Assembly (NCBI GenBank): GCA_943323675.2
Contig: CALPIR020000087.1
Location: forward strand, 1 to 9,169
DNA from: Chitinophaga pinensis
Lineage (GTDB): Bacteria; Bacteroidota; Bacteroidia; UKL13-3
Reading direction: 5' to 3'
Length of the DNA stretch: 9,169 nt
Part shown: positions 1-7,229 of the stretch, piece by piece
Layout: each line of letters opens with the position of its first letter
Numbering within the stretch: the first letter of the stretch is position 1
Program-made: the position numbers and the translations under genes
Notes under the pieces: generated by a model
What the model was told of the DNA's origin: nothing
The model's input: only the letters and a program-made list of their open reading frames with translations
Database searches by the model: none

Positions 1-2
1 AC

Positions 3-131
3 TGGACAGCTTGGATAAGTGAAGACGGAGACCTACGAAAAACACCAGATGTTTACCTATATGACAGAGACCTTGAATACCTCTTAAACGAGGTTACCCA
101 AATAAACAAAATGATAACTACACTTAGATGA
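3..131 (+). CDS. C-terminal fragment of an unidentified protein (5' end outside window)
   Basis: An open frame enters from the left edge and ends at TGA 129-131, giving 42 residues. The fragment starts WTAWISEDGDLRK and ends INKMITTLR; it is hydrophilic and its last 20 or so residues (DLEYLLNEVTQINKMITTL) look like an amphipathic helix. The other two forward frames hit stops within the first 21 bases, so this is the only frame that can be coding at the edge. It ends 23 bp before the universal stress protein gene on the same strand, so the two could share a transcript. I do not recognise the family and assign no function. That it is coding at all rests on one open frame, its protein-like composition and its spacing to the next gene. 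Confidence 0.5.
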   Translation, partial: WTAWISEDGDLRKTPDVYLYDRDLEYLLNEVTQINKMITTLR

Positions 132-154
132 TAATTTATGTAAACTAAATTAAT

Positions 155-1012
155 ATGAAAACGATACTTGTTCCGACTGATTTTTCAAAAAATGCATCAC
201 AGGCCTTAGATTACGCAGTAGCTCTTGCAAAAGTAGAAAATGCTGACATTATATTGGTAAATGCATGGCAAATAGTGTATCCCGCTAGCGACATTGTGGT
301 TTCCAAAGAATTTACAGAAAAGCAATTGAAGGAAGCACATTTAAGTGCATTTGCTCAATTGAAAGCATTGTCTTTAAAAGTAAAAGCGTCACATGTACCG
401 TGTAATTTTTTTGATAAACAAGGTACGCTAATTAAGGTAATACTTGACCTAATAGAGAAGCATGATATTGACCTTATTATAATGGGAACTAAGGGCGCTA
501 GAGGACTAAAAGAATTGTTTTTAGGGACCAATACGGTACAAATAATGCAGAAAGTAAATTGTCCCATTATTATTGTTCCTAAAGGTAGCACATTTAAAGG
601 ATTGAAACGAATAGTTTACGCCACCAATTACCAAAAAAGCGATATAATAGCTTTATCTCAAGTGGTAGCGCTTGCCCGTGTTTTAAATGCCGAAATAACA
701 CTGCTGCATGTTGCAGATAAGCATTATGCGCCCGAAGAGGCTAAATCGATTTTAAATCTGTTTTCTAAACAAGTGAGTAATAAAATGCATTATGAAAACA
801 TCTCCTATCATATACTCTTTGGCAATGACGCAAAAGAGGAACTTGATGAATATGTAAAAAGGAAAAGAGCTGATCTGGTTGTGATGTCAGCACCAGAGCG
901 AAAATCGTTAGATCATTGGTTTAGTAGAAATATTGCAAAAATAATGGCTTACCACACGAAAATGCCATTAATGGTCTTTCATCATCAACAAAATTCTATT
1001 ATTTTTATTTGA
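155..1012 (+). CDS. Tandem-domain universal stress protein (UspA family)
   Basis: A 285-residue cytosolic protein made of two Usp domains, about residues 1-143 and 150-277. The first opens with the typical beta strand MKTILVPTDFS and carries the family's nucleotide-binding signature G-2x-G-9x-G-(S/T) as G111, G114, G124 and T125, followed by CPIIIVP. The second opens with KRIVYATNY, but its equivalent region (about 245-258, MSAPERKSLDHWFS) lacks the glycines, so only the first half should bind ATP. Usp proteins act in stress survival, often as ATP-dependent switches; the specific role here is not visible. The length of about 280 residues is normal for the tandem class common in Bacteroidota. 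The ATG at 155 is chosen because the Usp strand begins at it; the upstream region is AT-rich without a Shine-Dalgarno sequence. The family call is firm. Confidence 0.93.
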   Translation: MKTILVPTDFSKNASQALDYAVALAKVENADIILVNAWQIVYPASDIVVSKEFTEKQLKEAHLSAFAQLKALSLKVKASHVPCNFFDKQGTLIKVILDLIEKHDIDLIIMGTKGARGLKELFLGTNTVQIMQKVNCPIIIVPKGSTFKGLKRIVYATNYQKSDIIALSQVVALARVLNAEITLLHVADKHYAPEEAKSILNLFSKQVSNKMHYENISYHILFGNDAKEELDEYVKRKRADLVVMSAPERKSLDHWFSRNIAKIMAYHTKMPLMVFHHQQNSIIFI

Positions 1013-1313
1013 AACAATTTATCCAAAATATATCCCGTAACGTAAAACAGCAATAACCATCAAAATAATTTAATGAGCCTGTAATAATTTTATTCGCAGT
1101 TATGTAAGGTATGAATAAAAGTAATCGATGAGCTAGCAGGGTTAAATCTTCAGTTGCTTTATTGTTCCTTAAAGCCACTTGATAAATTGGCTCAACTTTT
1201 AATTCATTTAAAACATACGAAATTATAACGGAGTTGATTTATTTTCATGTTTTATTGTATACAAATAACCACTATACATCAATAACCAAAAAAGTCTTTA
1301 TATTTGCTTTTTA
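1013..1313. other. 301-bp intergenic gap, no confident gene
   Basis: This AT-rich stretch separates the stress protein gene from the DHOase-like gene. I see no RNA gene and no convincing terminator. A short imperfect hairpin (AGCCA 1173-1177 with TGGCT 1188-1192, followed by CAACTTTT) is too weak to call. The right end contains a promoter-like TATATTTG. On the minus strand one frame is open for 77 codons (1008-1238) without a start codon; it is discussed as a finding and is not annotated as a gene. Confidence 0.6.
1299..1306 (+). promoter_or_regulatory. Possible Bacteroidota -7 promoter element (TAnnTTTG)
   Basis: TATATTTG at 1299-1306 matches the Bacteroidota sigma consensus TAnnTTTG exactly and lies 7 bp before the ATG of the DHOase-like gene. 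If used, transcription would begin within a few bases of the start codon, giving a leaderless or almost leaderless mRNA, which would fit the lack of a Shine-Dalgarno sequence. No good -33 TTTG box was found about 19-21 bp upstream (that segment reads around CATCAATAACC), so the call rests on one 8-base match in AT-rich DNA. Confidence 0.4.
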
Positions 1314-2597
1314 ATGAAGCTTCTCATTACAAACGCAATTATTTGCGATCTTCAATCAGCTTATCACGGCAAAAAATGTGATGTATTAATCGTTAACGGT
1401 GTTATTGATACAATTCAAACCGTATCAACTAAACAATCCATAACAGCAAAATCAGCAAATAAAACCCTCGATGCTCAAGGTGCTTATTTAAGTCCTGGCA
1501 TGGTTGATATGCGTGCTGCATTAAGAGAACCTGGATTTGAGTTTAAGGAAGATTTGATTAGTGCTGCAAATGCAGCATCAGCTGGTGGATACACACATAT
1601 TACAGCATTACCAAACACTTTACCAGTAATACAGAACAAAGCCGATTTAGCCTTTATAGCAGCTAAAGCACAAAGCCTTGCAGTACATATTTTGCCATAT
1701 GGTGCTATTACTAAAAACTGTCAAGGGCTTGAAATGAATGAACTTTACGATATGCATCAAGCAGGTGCAGTAGCTTTTACAGATGCAAATAAAAGTATTA
1801 TGCACTCTGGTGTAATGATGCGCGCATTACTATACAGTAAAATATTTAATGGTTTGGTTATTACCCATGCTGAAGATACTAACTTAAGTGCGGGAGGACA
1901 GATGCATGAGGGAGTTAACAGTGTAAACTTAGGATTAAAAGGTATACCTAATATGGCCGAAGAAATAATGATTGTACGTGATATCGAATTGGCAAAATAC
2001 ACCGATGCCCCAATTCATTTTTCGCACATTAGCAGTAAAGCCAGTATTGATATTATTAAGAAAGCTAAAAAACAAGGATTAGCAGTTACATGCGATGTGG
2101 CAATTGCCAACTTGATTTATACTGATGAGGCTCTAGTAAACTTTGACAGCAACTTTAAACTGAACCCTCCATTGCGAAGTAAGGTAGACCAAAAAGCATT
2201 GTGGGATGGTTTATTAGATGGCACAATAGATTGTATTGTTACTGACCATTGCCCTGAGGATATTGAACATAAAGTGGTAGAATTTGAATATGCATCAAAA
2301 GGCATGATCATGTTTCAAACAGCATTAAGCTTATTGCTCATGCACAAGCCACAACAAATAAATACAGAGGTTATTATAAAAGCACTTACTCAAAACCCTA
2401 GACAAATTTTAAAACAGGTATCCGTAAGTATAAGTGCAGGATCGAATGCTGATTTGTGCTTATTTAACCCTAAAACAACTTGGTTATACCATGCGAAAAA
2501 TAATTTATCTAAGAGTGGAAATAGTCCAGTATTAGGACAAACACTTACTGGAAAAGTTATTGCAACAGTTACCAAAAACACCCTTTACAAATATTAA
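1314..2597 (+). CDS. Dihydroorotase-family protein (class I type) with incomplete metal site
   Basis: This 427-residue protein belongs to the amidohydrolase superfamily and resembles class I dihydroorotases, which close carbamoyl aspartate to dihydroorotate in pyrimidine synthesis. Typical landmarks are LSPGMVD (59-65), LREPG (70-74), the substrate-loop Asn in LPNTLP (N101), FTD (155-157), THAED (H185), HFSHIS (H238), NPPLRS (284-289) and VTDHCPED (D311). The metal site is incomplete: where active enzymes read D-x-H-x-H-L-R, this one has D65-M-R-A-A-L-R71, so both histidines of the HxH pair are gone. The usual PHH of the TxxxxPHHL segment is IAN (264-266), and DHAPH is DHCPE. H185, H238 and D311 remain. 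Similar HxH-less homologues occur in Flavobacteria as I recall them, and Pseudomonas PyrC' is a known inactive relative that supports aspartate transcarbamoylase. It is therefore a likely non-catalytic or altered paralogue, and no pyrC symbol is given. The length is normal and no frameshift is visible. The next gene follows after 9 bp, suggesting co-transcription. Confidence 0.85.
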   Translation: MKLLITNAIICDLQSAYHGKKCDVLIVNGVIDTIQTVSTKQSITAKSANKTLDAQGAYLSPGMVDMRAALREPGFEFKEDLISAANAASAGGYTHITALPNTLPVIQNKADLAFIAAKAQSLAVHILPYGAITKNCQGLEMNELYDMHQAGAVAFTDANKSIMHSGVMMRALLYSKIFNGLVITHAEDTNLSAGGQMHEGVNSVNLGLKGIPNMAEEIMIVRDIELAKYTDAPIHFSHISSKASIDIIKKAKKQGLAVTCDVAIANLIYTDEALVNFDSNFKLNPPLRSKVDQKALWDGLLDGTIDCIVTDHCPEDIEHKVVEFEYASKGMIMFQTALSLLLMHKPQQINTEVIIKALTQNPRQILKQVSVSISAGSNADLCLFNPKTTWLYHAKNNLSKSGNSPVLGQTLTGKVIATVTKNTLYKY

Positions 2598-2606
2598 ATT
2601 TTATAT

Positions 2607-3242
2607 ATGAGCAATGCAATAAAAGCAGTTGATGCTTTAATTAACAGTTTCGAACAAAACCAAGAGTTAGCCTCTGCGATAACTACGGTTTTTGAAAGTA
2701 ATGAAACCTTTTTATTTAAGTTGAAAAACTTCGATAATCATTTTTCAAAACATCCATCGCATGAACCGATACAGGAGTATGCCTTTGACATGATGATGGC
2801 TCACCACCTAGAATCGAATAATGATGATGAAGATTATTTTGAAAGCAGAGAGTGGGAAGACATTGAAGAGAAAACCTTAGATAGAGGGACAGAATTATTA
2901 AACATGCTACTGTACATAACCGAAGTGCAAGATGCAGAAGCACCAATTGAGGTTGAAGACTTTTTGTATGAGTTTTTATTGGTTGATGAAGATGAATTTC
3001 AAGATGAACATCGCATTTACGAAGAACTTATTGCCAATGTAGATTTAGTTGATGAAAACGTAAATAGTATTATTGAAGTTGCTAAACGTTTACCAGAAAA
3101 CTTAGAAATTAGAGAGCTATTTGTTCCACTAATTTTATTCTTCAACAATCCTGAAGCTAGAGAAATTAGTAGAGAATATGCAGACAAACTAACAAAGGAA
3201 GAATATGCCTTGTTAAGTGGAATGTTGACATTTGCCAACTAA
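2607..3242 (+). CDS. Acidic protein of unknown function
   Basis: A 211-residue protein I cannot assign to a family. It has no signal peptide, membrane segment or cysteine pattern, and should be a soluble cytosolic protein. About 50 residues are Asp or Glu against about 15 Lys or Arg, giving a net charge near -35. Acidic residues cluster at 73-92 (DDEDYFESREWEDIEEK) and 127-140. The rest looks mainly alpha-helical, with a hydrophobic helix-like patch at 169-180 (RELFVPLILFFN). The start at 2607 lies 9 bp after the DHOase-like stop and has no Shine-Dalgarno sequence. The gene ends just before a strong terminator, so it is the last gene of this unit. The tight spacing suggests a shared transcript and possibly a functional link to the DHOase homologue, but that is inference from position only. 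Confidence 0.8.
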   Translation: MSNAIKAVDALINSFEQNQELASAITTVFESNETFLFKLKNFDNHFSKHPSHEPIQEYAFDMMMAHHLESNNDDEDYFESREWEDIEEKTLDRGTELLNMLLYITEVQDAEAPIEVEDFLYEFLLVDEDEFQDEHRIYEELIANVDLVDENVNSIIEVAKRLPENLEIRELFVPLILFFNNPEAREISREYADKLTKEEYALLSGMLTFAN

Positions 3243-3252
3243 TCAAAACACC

Positions 3253-3293
3253 AATAAAAAAGCCGCAATACAATGTATTGCGGCTTTTTTATT
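3253..3293. terminator. Bidirectional intrinsic terminator between convergent genes
   Basis: A perfect inverted repeat: 3253-3271 pairs with 3275-3293 around a 3-nt loop (AAT 3272-3274). The core stem is GCCGCAATAC / GTATTGCGGC (10 bp), flanked on the left by AAAAAA (3256-3261) and on the right by TTTTTT (3285-3290). Each strand therefore gives a GC-containing hairpin followed by a U tract, as expected for a two-way Rho-independent terminator. It begins 10 bp after the acidic protein's stop codon, and its last base is the last base of the rhodanese gene's TAA stop codon (read leftward). It serves the rightward DHOase unit and the leftward envelope-gene unit. Confidence 0.93.
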
Positions 3294-3598
3294 TACCCTT
3301 CAAAACGGGCTTGCCAATCTAACATACCACCCAAAACATTTCTTACATTGGTAAAGCCTGCGTCTTCTAAAAACATTTTTGCTTGACCGCTGCGCGCACC
3401 ACTACGGCAATGAATAATTACTTCTTCATTTTTCAGGTGCTGTAACTCGCTTATTCTTCCAGGTAATTCACCTAACGGAATAAGTGTTGCACCTATATTA
3501 AATACTTCGTACTCGTGTACCTCTCGTACATCAAATAAGTTTAATTTTTCTCCAGCGTCCATGCGCTCTTTTAATTCTTGTGTAGTTATATCTGCCAT
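3293..3598 (-). CDS. Single-domain rhodanese-like sulfurtransferase
   Basis: A 101-residue single rhodanese domain with no signal peptide, so presumably cytosolic. The N-terminal part contains the family's FDVRE (22-26). The active-site loop is H63-C64-R-S-G-A-R-S, with C64 as the persulfide-carrying cysteine, and the C-terminal signature GGMLDW (90-95) is present. These proteins pass sulfane sulfur from a donor such as thiosulfate to acceptors including cyanide or thiols; the true substrate is not visible. The length matches GlpE/PspE-type stand-alone domains. I start at the ATG read from 3598; a TTG two codons upstream (3604) is possible but less likely. It lies 25 bp downstream of the T9SS protein gene on the same strand and is the last gene before the terminator, so it probably rides on the upstream transcript. 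Confidence 0.92.
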   Translation of the reverse strand: MADITTQELKERMDAGEKLNLFDVREVHEYEVFNIGATLIPLGELPGRISELQHLKNEEVIIHCRSGARSGQAKMFLEDAGFTNVRNVLGGMLDWQARFEG

Positions 3599-3623
3599 AT
3601 GCAATTAAGTGTTTATATATAGA

Positions 3624-6425
3624 TTAACGTTGTAACATTACTTTTTGTACCGTGGTTGATGCACTTTTTTCATCTTTAATGTGTACCAAGTATAAACCAT
3701 CACTTAAGTTGTTCAAATTTAAAGTATGGGTAACTCCAGATTCATTAAACATAAGTCTGCCCATTAAATCAACAACACTAATTGTATACGAGGTTTGGTG
3801 CAAACCACTAATAAATAAATCACCTTGATTAGGATTTGGATAACAAGTAACCTGAAGCGCTTTTGTTTCAAATTCGTGTTCACCAACGGGTAATGGATCA
3901 ATCCACTTACCTACAATCGGGCGCATCATCAAAGCACCTGGTAGATTAGTAGGTTGCCATAAGCCTTGCACGTTGTAAAACATCTCTGGATTAGGAGCGT
4001 ACTGATGGTTAAACTTAAAATTCAGGTCTAAACCTACGTTTAGTTCAAACTGCTGATTTTGTTCCCAACCGATAAAAACTTCGTTGGTAACATATATTGG
4101 TTGATTAAACTTTACATAATAAAAACCATTTCGTGCATTATAATAAACTGCATTTGCAGGTATACTTAATATAGGTTCTTCGGTTGTTAACGAAACACTT
4201 TTCCAAACCATAATATTAAATGGCAAAGTACTCACATCATTCACACTTCTGTTAAAATGTACTGCCATTCCGTATATACTATCTGGTTTGGCAAACTCAT
4301 ACCTTAAAGCCACTTTTCCAACCGCATTTTTTATTCCATATCCTCCCTCTGCCGTTCCGTCATCAAAGGCATAATAGTTTACAAAATAAGTAGGTTGCCA
4401 TATTGTATCGTTGGAACGGATGTTATCAACCGTGGTACCTAAACGGGTATAAAATCTACTCCAAACTACCACAGAATCATCACTAAAATTACCTGCTATA
4501 TTTATTGTTTTTTTGATGCTTGCGGCACGCGAACTGCGCGATGGCAACACACTAATAATACTACCAAAATTGTCTAAACGTGAAAATTTTTGATCGAATA
4601 TTTCTCGTCCGTAATCAATTGCATAACTCTGGTTGCTGTTGTTACTTACCCCAAAATATTGTGTGTCGTTAGTATAGGTTGAAGAAGCTACTTTAAAGTG
4701 ATTAAACGGCATAGCACTGTATTTTTTTAGCAGTGGTGATGGATTTTCTTGTATTGAAATATCTGTAATGGCATCGGTTAGTGTTCGGCCTTTGTTAAGG
4801 TATACATAATCTAAATGCCAATGGCTTAAGTTACCAGTTCTACTACCAATATTAATAAAGCGCATTTGAAACTCATCATGCAAATACAAAGCAGGTAAAG
4901 CGATACGAACCTGTAAAAACGAATCGGTTAAAAAATCGCGAGGTGCACCTTTCCATAATAAATTAAACGAATCGGGTGATGCAGCATTATATCTGCCAAA
5001 TAACATCAAACTATCACCAAAATCAGGCTCCATTCCTAAACCTTGTGGCTGCACAAAAAAACTTAAGTAAACAGAATCTGCAGCAGTTAATCCATTAAGT
5101 TTAATGGGCAATGATGTTAATGTATCACAATAACCACGACCAAAACCGTAAGGCACTCCTACCCTATTTAAGCCATCAAAAGTGGCCACATTTAAACTTG
5201 GCGGTGCAATTGGAAATCGGTTATTTACAAAAACCAATCTATCCAACCATTTATTCTGGTCGGGGTATACTTGGTTTGATGAAAAATCATCAACAAATGG
5301 AATGAGCACTTTTTGCCCAATATGAAAACCGCTCACCACCCATTTCAACGTATCGTTAGAAACACCGCGAGCTATAACCCTGTATCCAAAATTAGCATGG
5401 TTAAATCGGTTACCGTTAACATGTGCCGTAAACGAATTCCAAGCTCCTGATTGAGCTGCGCTAACGACTAATTGTGTGATCCAAAGCCCACCGTTGTTTT
5501 TAAATTGTAATATTAAAGAGTCATTGTTTTGGCTTGATATGGCAAGGAAATAAAAACGGAAGTATACAGAATCCTTGGTGTTTAGTTGCGACAGATCAAC
5601 ACTATGTGACTCTATGGTGTCGTTAAAACCATTGTTGTAATTGTTTCCATTTACATCTTGCGCGTCTAGCTTTATTACATTACCCCAGCTAATTCCAAAA
5701 CCTGTTCGCTTCTCGCCTTGCATTAACCGCCAAGAGTTACGGTATGTTTGTGTGGTATTCCAAAAAATATTTTCGTAATAAGGAATATTTTGCTTTATCG
5801 CGAAAACAAAATTAAATAGTCTGAATGTATTGGTATTTATAGCACTTCGGGTTGAGTAGTTTTGCCACCTTAACTTAAATCCAGCGTGCTGGTATAACAA
5901 TCCCAAAGGAAAATTAAACTGAATATTTCTACGTTTGACACTTATTGGGACAGAGCGCCAAATATTATCCCAGTTTCCAGCTGCATTTAATGCTTGCAAT
6001 ACCAAAGAATCTCCCACTTGCCAAGTCTCACCCATTTCATACTCAAAGCCGATGTAACATTTATCTGGTATGGCAATCAGATTAATGCTGTTTGAGGTAA
6101 GCTCATCTGTAATACCAAACGTACCATCACCATTATTATAAGTTGCTCCTGTATTATTTTGGGCATTAAATATAGCTATGTTGTTGGCTGTTGTAACACC
6201 ACCAACTTCCCAAAAAAGTGTATCGGGTTTGGATTTAGTAAAATGTTCAACTACTGGAAACTGCTTGGGAAATAGGGCTTGTGTTTTAGATAAAACACTT
6301 TGGGTTTGATTAACCGATAAATTTTGCAACAATAAATTACCATTTAAAGGCAAACGGGTTTCGTATTGGGCAAAAATGGTTATACTGGTAAACGCAGCCG
6401 ACAAAAAGGTTAATAGTTTCTTCAT
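3624..6425 (-). CDS. Large secreted modular protein with T9SS type A sorting domain
   Basis: A 933-residue protein with an N-terminal Sec signal peptide (lysines at 2-3, hydrophobic 4-18, likely cleavage near FA/Q at 19-20). The C-terminus (about 857-933) is a type A sorting domain of the type IX secretion system: YPNPNQG (862-868), a middle VVDLMGRLM segment, LSDGLYLVHI (907-916) and a final basic KVMLQR. It should cross the outer membrane and be released or surface-attached. The body looks like three diverged beta-rich (jelly-roll-like) modules at about 70-210, 218-370 and 378-546, each with a 'DS(L/V)xLxF' strand and a W-containing strand. A further module with AFDDGTAEGGYG (686-697) covers about 685-795. 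The segment VDDFSSN...PPSLNVATFDGL (378-419) is a recurring pattern in Bacteroidota secreted proteins. No catalytic motif was recognised, so its function (adhesin, matrix or scaffold) is open. Its ATG overlaps the PASTA gene's stop codon by one base. Confidence 0.9.
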   Translation of the reverse strand: MKKLLTFLSAAFTSITIFAQYETRLPLNGNLLLQNLSVNQTQSVLSKTQALFPKQFPVVEHFTKSKPDTLFWEVGGVTTANNIAIFNAQNNTGATYNNGDGTFGITDELTSNSINLIAIPDKCYIGFEYEMGETWQVGDSLVLQALNAAGNWDNIWRSVPISVKRRNIQFNFPLGLLYQHAGFKLRWQNYSTRSAINTNTFRLFNFVFAIKQNIPYYENIFWNTTQTYRNSWRLMQGEKRTGFGISWGNVIKLDAQDVNGNNYNNGFNDTIESHSVDLSQLNTKDSVYFRFYFLAISSQNNDSLILQFKNNGGLWITQLVVSAAQSGAWNSFTAHVNGNRFNHANFGYRVIARGVSNDTLKWVVSGFHIGQKVLIPFVDDFSSNQVYPDQNKWLDRLVFVNNRFPIAPPSLNVATFDGLNRVGVPYGFGRGYCDTLTSLPIKLNGLTAADSVYLSFFVQPQGLGMEPDFGDSLMLFGRYNAASPDSFNLLWKGAPRDFLTDSFLQVRIALPALYLHDEFQMRFINIGSRTGNLSHWHLDYVYLNKGRTLTDAITDISIQENPSPLLKKYSAMPFNHFKVASSTYTNDTQYFGVSNNSNQSYAIDYGREIFDQKFSRLDNFGSIISVLPSRSSRAASIKKTINIAGNFSDDSVVVWSRFYTRLGTTVDNIRSNDTIWQPTYFVNYYAFDDGTAEGGYGIKNAVGKVALRYEFAKPDSIYGMAVHFNRSVNDVSTLPFNIMVWKSVSLTTEEPILSIPANAVYYNARNGFYYVKFNQPIYVTNEVFIGWEQNQQFELNVGLDLNFKFNHQYAPNPEMFYNVQGLWQPTNLPGALMMRPIVGKWIDPLPVGEHEFETKALQVTCYPNPNQGDLFISGLHQTSYTISVVDLMGRLMFNESGVTHTLNLNNLSDGLYLVHIKDEKSASTTVQKVMLQR

Positions 6426-7168
6426 TATTGCCTAATAAATAAATCAATTGGTTGACCGCCATTGACAGTAGCGCCCTCCGTAAATGGTGGGTTTTGTCTT
6501 ACTACCTTTGCTGTTGTAGTATCGCTAATGCTACCCATATATACAACCGACCCTATTGTTAACGAAGAACTTTGTAATAAATTATTAGCCTCTTCAAGAG
6601 TTAAACCAGTTAAATCTGGCATATCAATACTTTCTCCGCCCAAGCCATCACCCAACACCAAATCAACTGCAGTACCTTTTCCTATTTTAACACCAAATTG
6701 TAAACTCGCACCCATGTATTGCACATCAAGTACAACATCTTTTGCTAGATCTGGCTTGTAAATAAGCTTTCCTACTTTAAGACCTGTACTGGCCAACATT
6801 GCCTCTGCTTGACGCAATGATACGTCCAACAAATTTGGCAAATTAACTTGTGGTGCTTTATTGCTATTGATTGTTATATAAACGAAACGACCTTCTTTTA
6901 CTTTACTCTGCGGAGCAGGATTTTGATCCAAAATACTCAACTTGGGTTTGTCATCAAAATAAAGTGAATCGCTAATGACATAACGTAGTTTTTTTTGCTC
7001 TAACACATGGATAGCATCTTCAATTTTTAACCCTCTAATATCTGGCACGCTTAACGACTCGCCATGACGGGTGTAACTATTTAAAAATAATGACACCACC
7101 GTAAATATTATAAGCAGTGTTACAACAATTGCAATAATGTGTACACCAAATGTTTTTATAAATTTCAT
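6425..7168 (-). CDS. Membrane-anchored PASTA-domain protein without kinase
   Basis: A 247-residue protein with a short cytosolic N-terminus, one membrane helix (about residues 8-30, very hydrophobic), and three extracytoplasmic PASTA repeats at about 39-101, 107-173 and 181-246. Each opens with the typical VPDIRGL / LPNLLDV / MPDLTGL turn, and the first and third contain the QNP motif (82-84 and 225-227). PASTA domains in Gram-positive Ser/Thr kinases and penicillin-binding proteins bind peptidoglycan fragments or mediate protein contacts. This protein has no kinase or transpeptidase domain, which is usual for Bacteroidota PASTA proteins, so a wall-sensing or scaffold role in the periplasm is the best inference. 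Stop and start codons overlap as TAATG with the downstream T9SS gene, implying translational coupling. The ATG at 7168 is directly followed by the membrane helix, which supports it. Confidence 0.92.
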   Translation of the reverse strand: MKFIKTFGVHIIAIVVTLLIIFTVVSLFLNSYTRHGESLSVPDIRGLKIEDAIHVLEQKKLRYVISDSLYFDDKPKLSILDQNPAPQSKVKEGRFVYITINSNKAPQVNLPNLLDVSLRQAEAMLASTGLKVGKLIYKPDLAKDVVLDVQYMGASLQFGVKIGKGTAVDLVLGDGLGGESIDMPDLTGLTLEEANNLLQSSSLTIGSVVYMGSISDTTTAKVVRQNPPFTEGATVNGGQPIDLFIRQ

Positions 7169-7229
7169 TTACTAAAAAAACCTTTTGTATGTGGCAAAAT
7201 AAATAATAATGCGCAAACCTTAAAACTAA

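Noticed and set aside
129..140. TAATTTATG as a promoter element for the stress protein gene
   Set aside because: It does not match the TTTG part of the consensus, overlaps the stop codon of the upstream fragment, and no -33 box was found.
1173..1200. Hairpin AGCCA/TGGCT with a following CAACTTTT as terminator of the stress protein gene
   Set aside because: The stem is only 5 bp with a 10-nt loop, no clean U tract follows, and it lies 160 bp from the stop codon.
3599..3604. A TTG start codon for the rhodanese, two codons upstream of the ATG
   Set aside because: It adds only two residues, TTG starts are rarer, and the domain begins naturally at MADITTQEL from the ATG at 3598.
5111..5305. Forward open frame inside the T9SS protein gene, and similar short antisense frames inside the other large genes
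   Set aside because: They lie wholly within well-supported genes on the other strand, have no recognisable domains, and are expected by chance in AT-rich coding DNA.
7183..7200. TTATTTTG-like promoter element upstream of the PASTA gene
   Set aside because: It mismatches the TAnnTTTG consensus at the second base, and no -33 box is evident.
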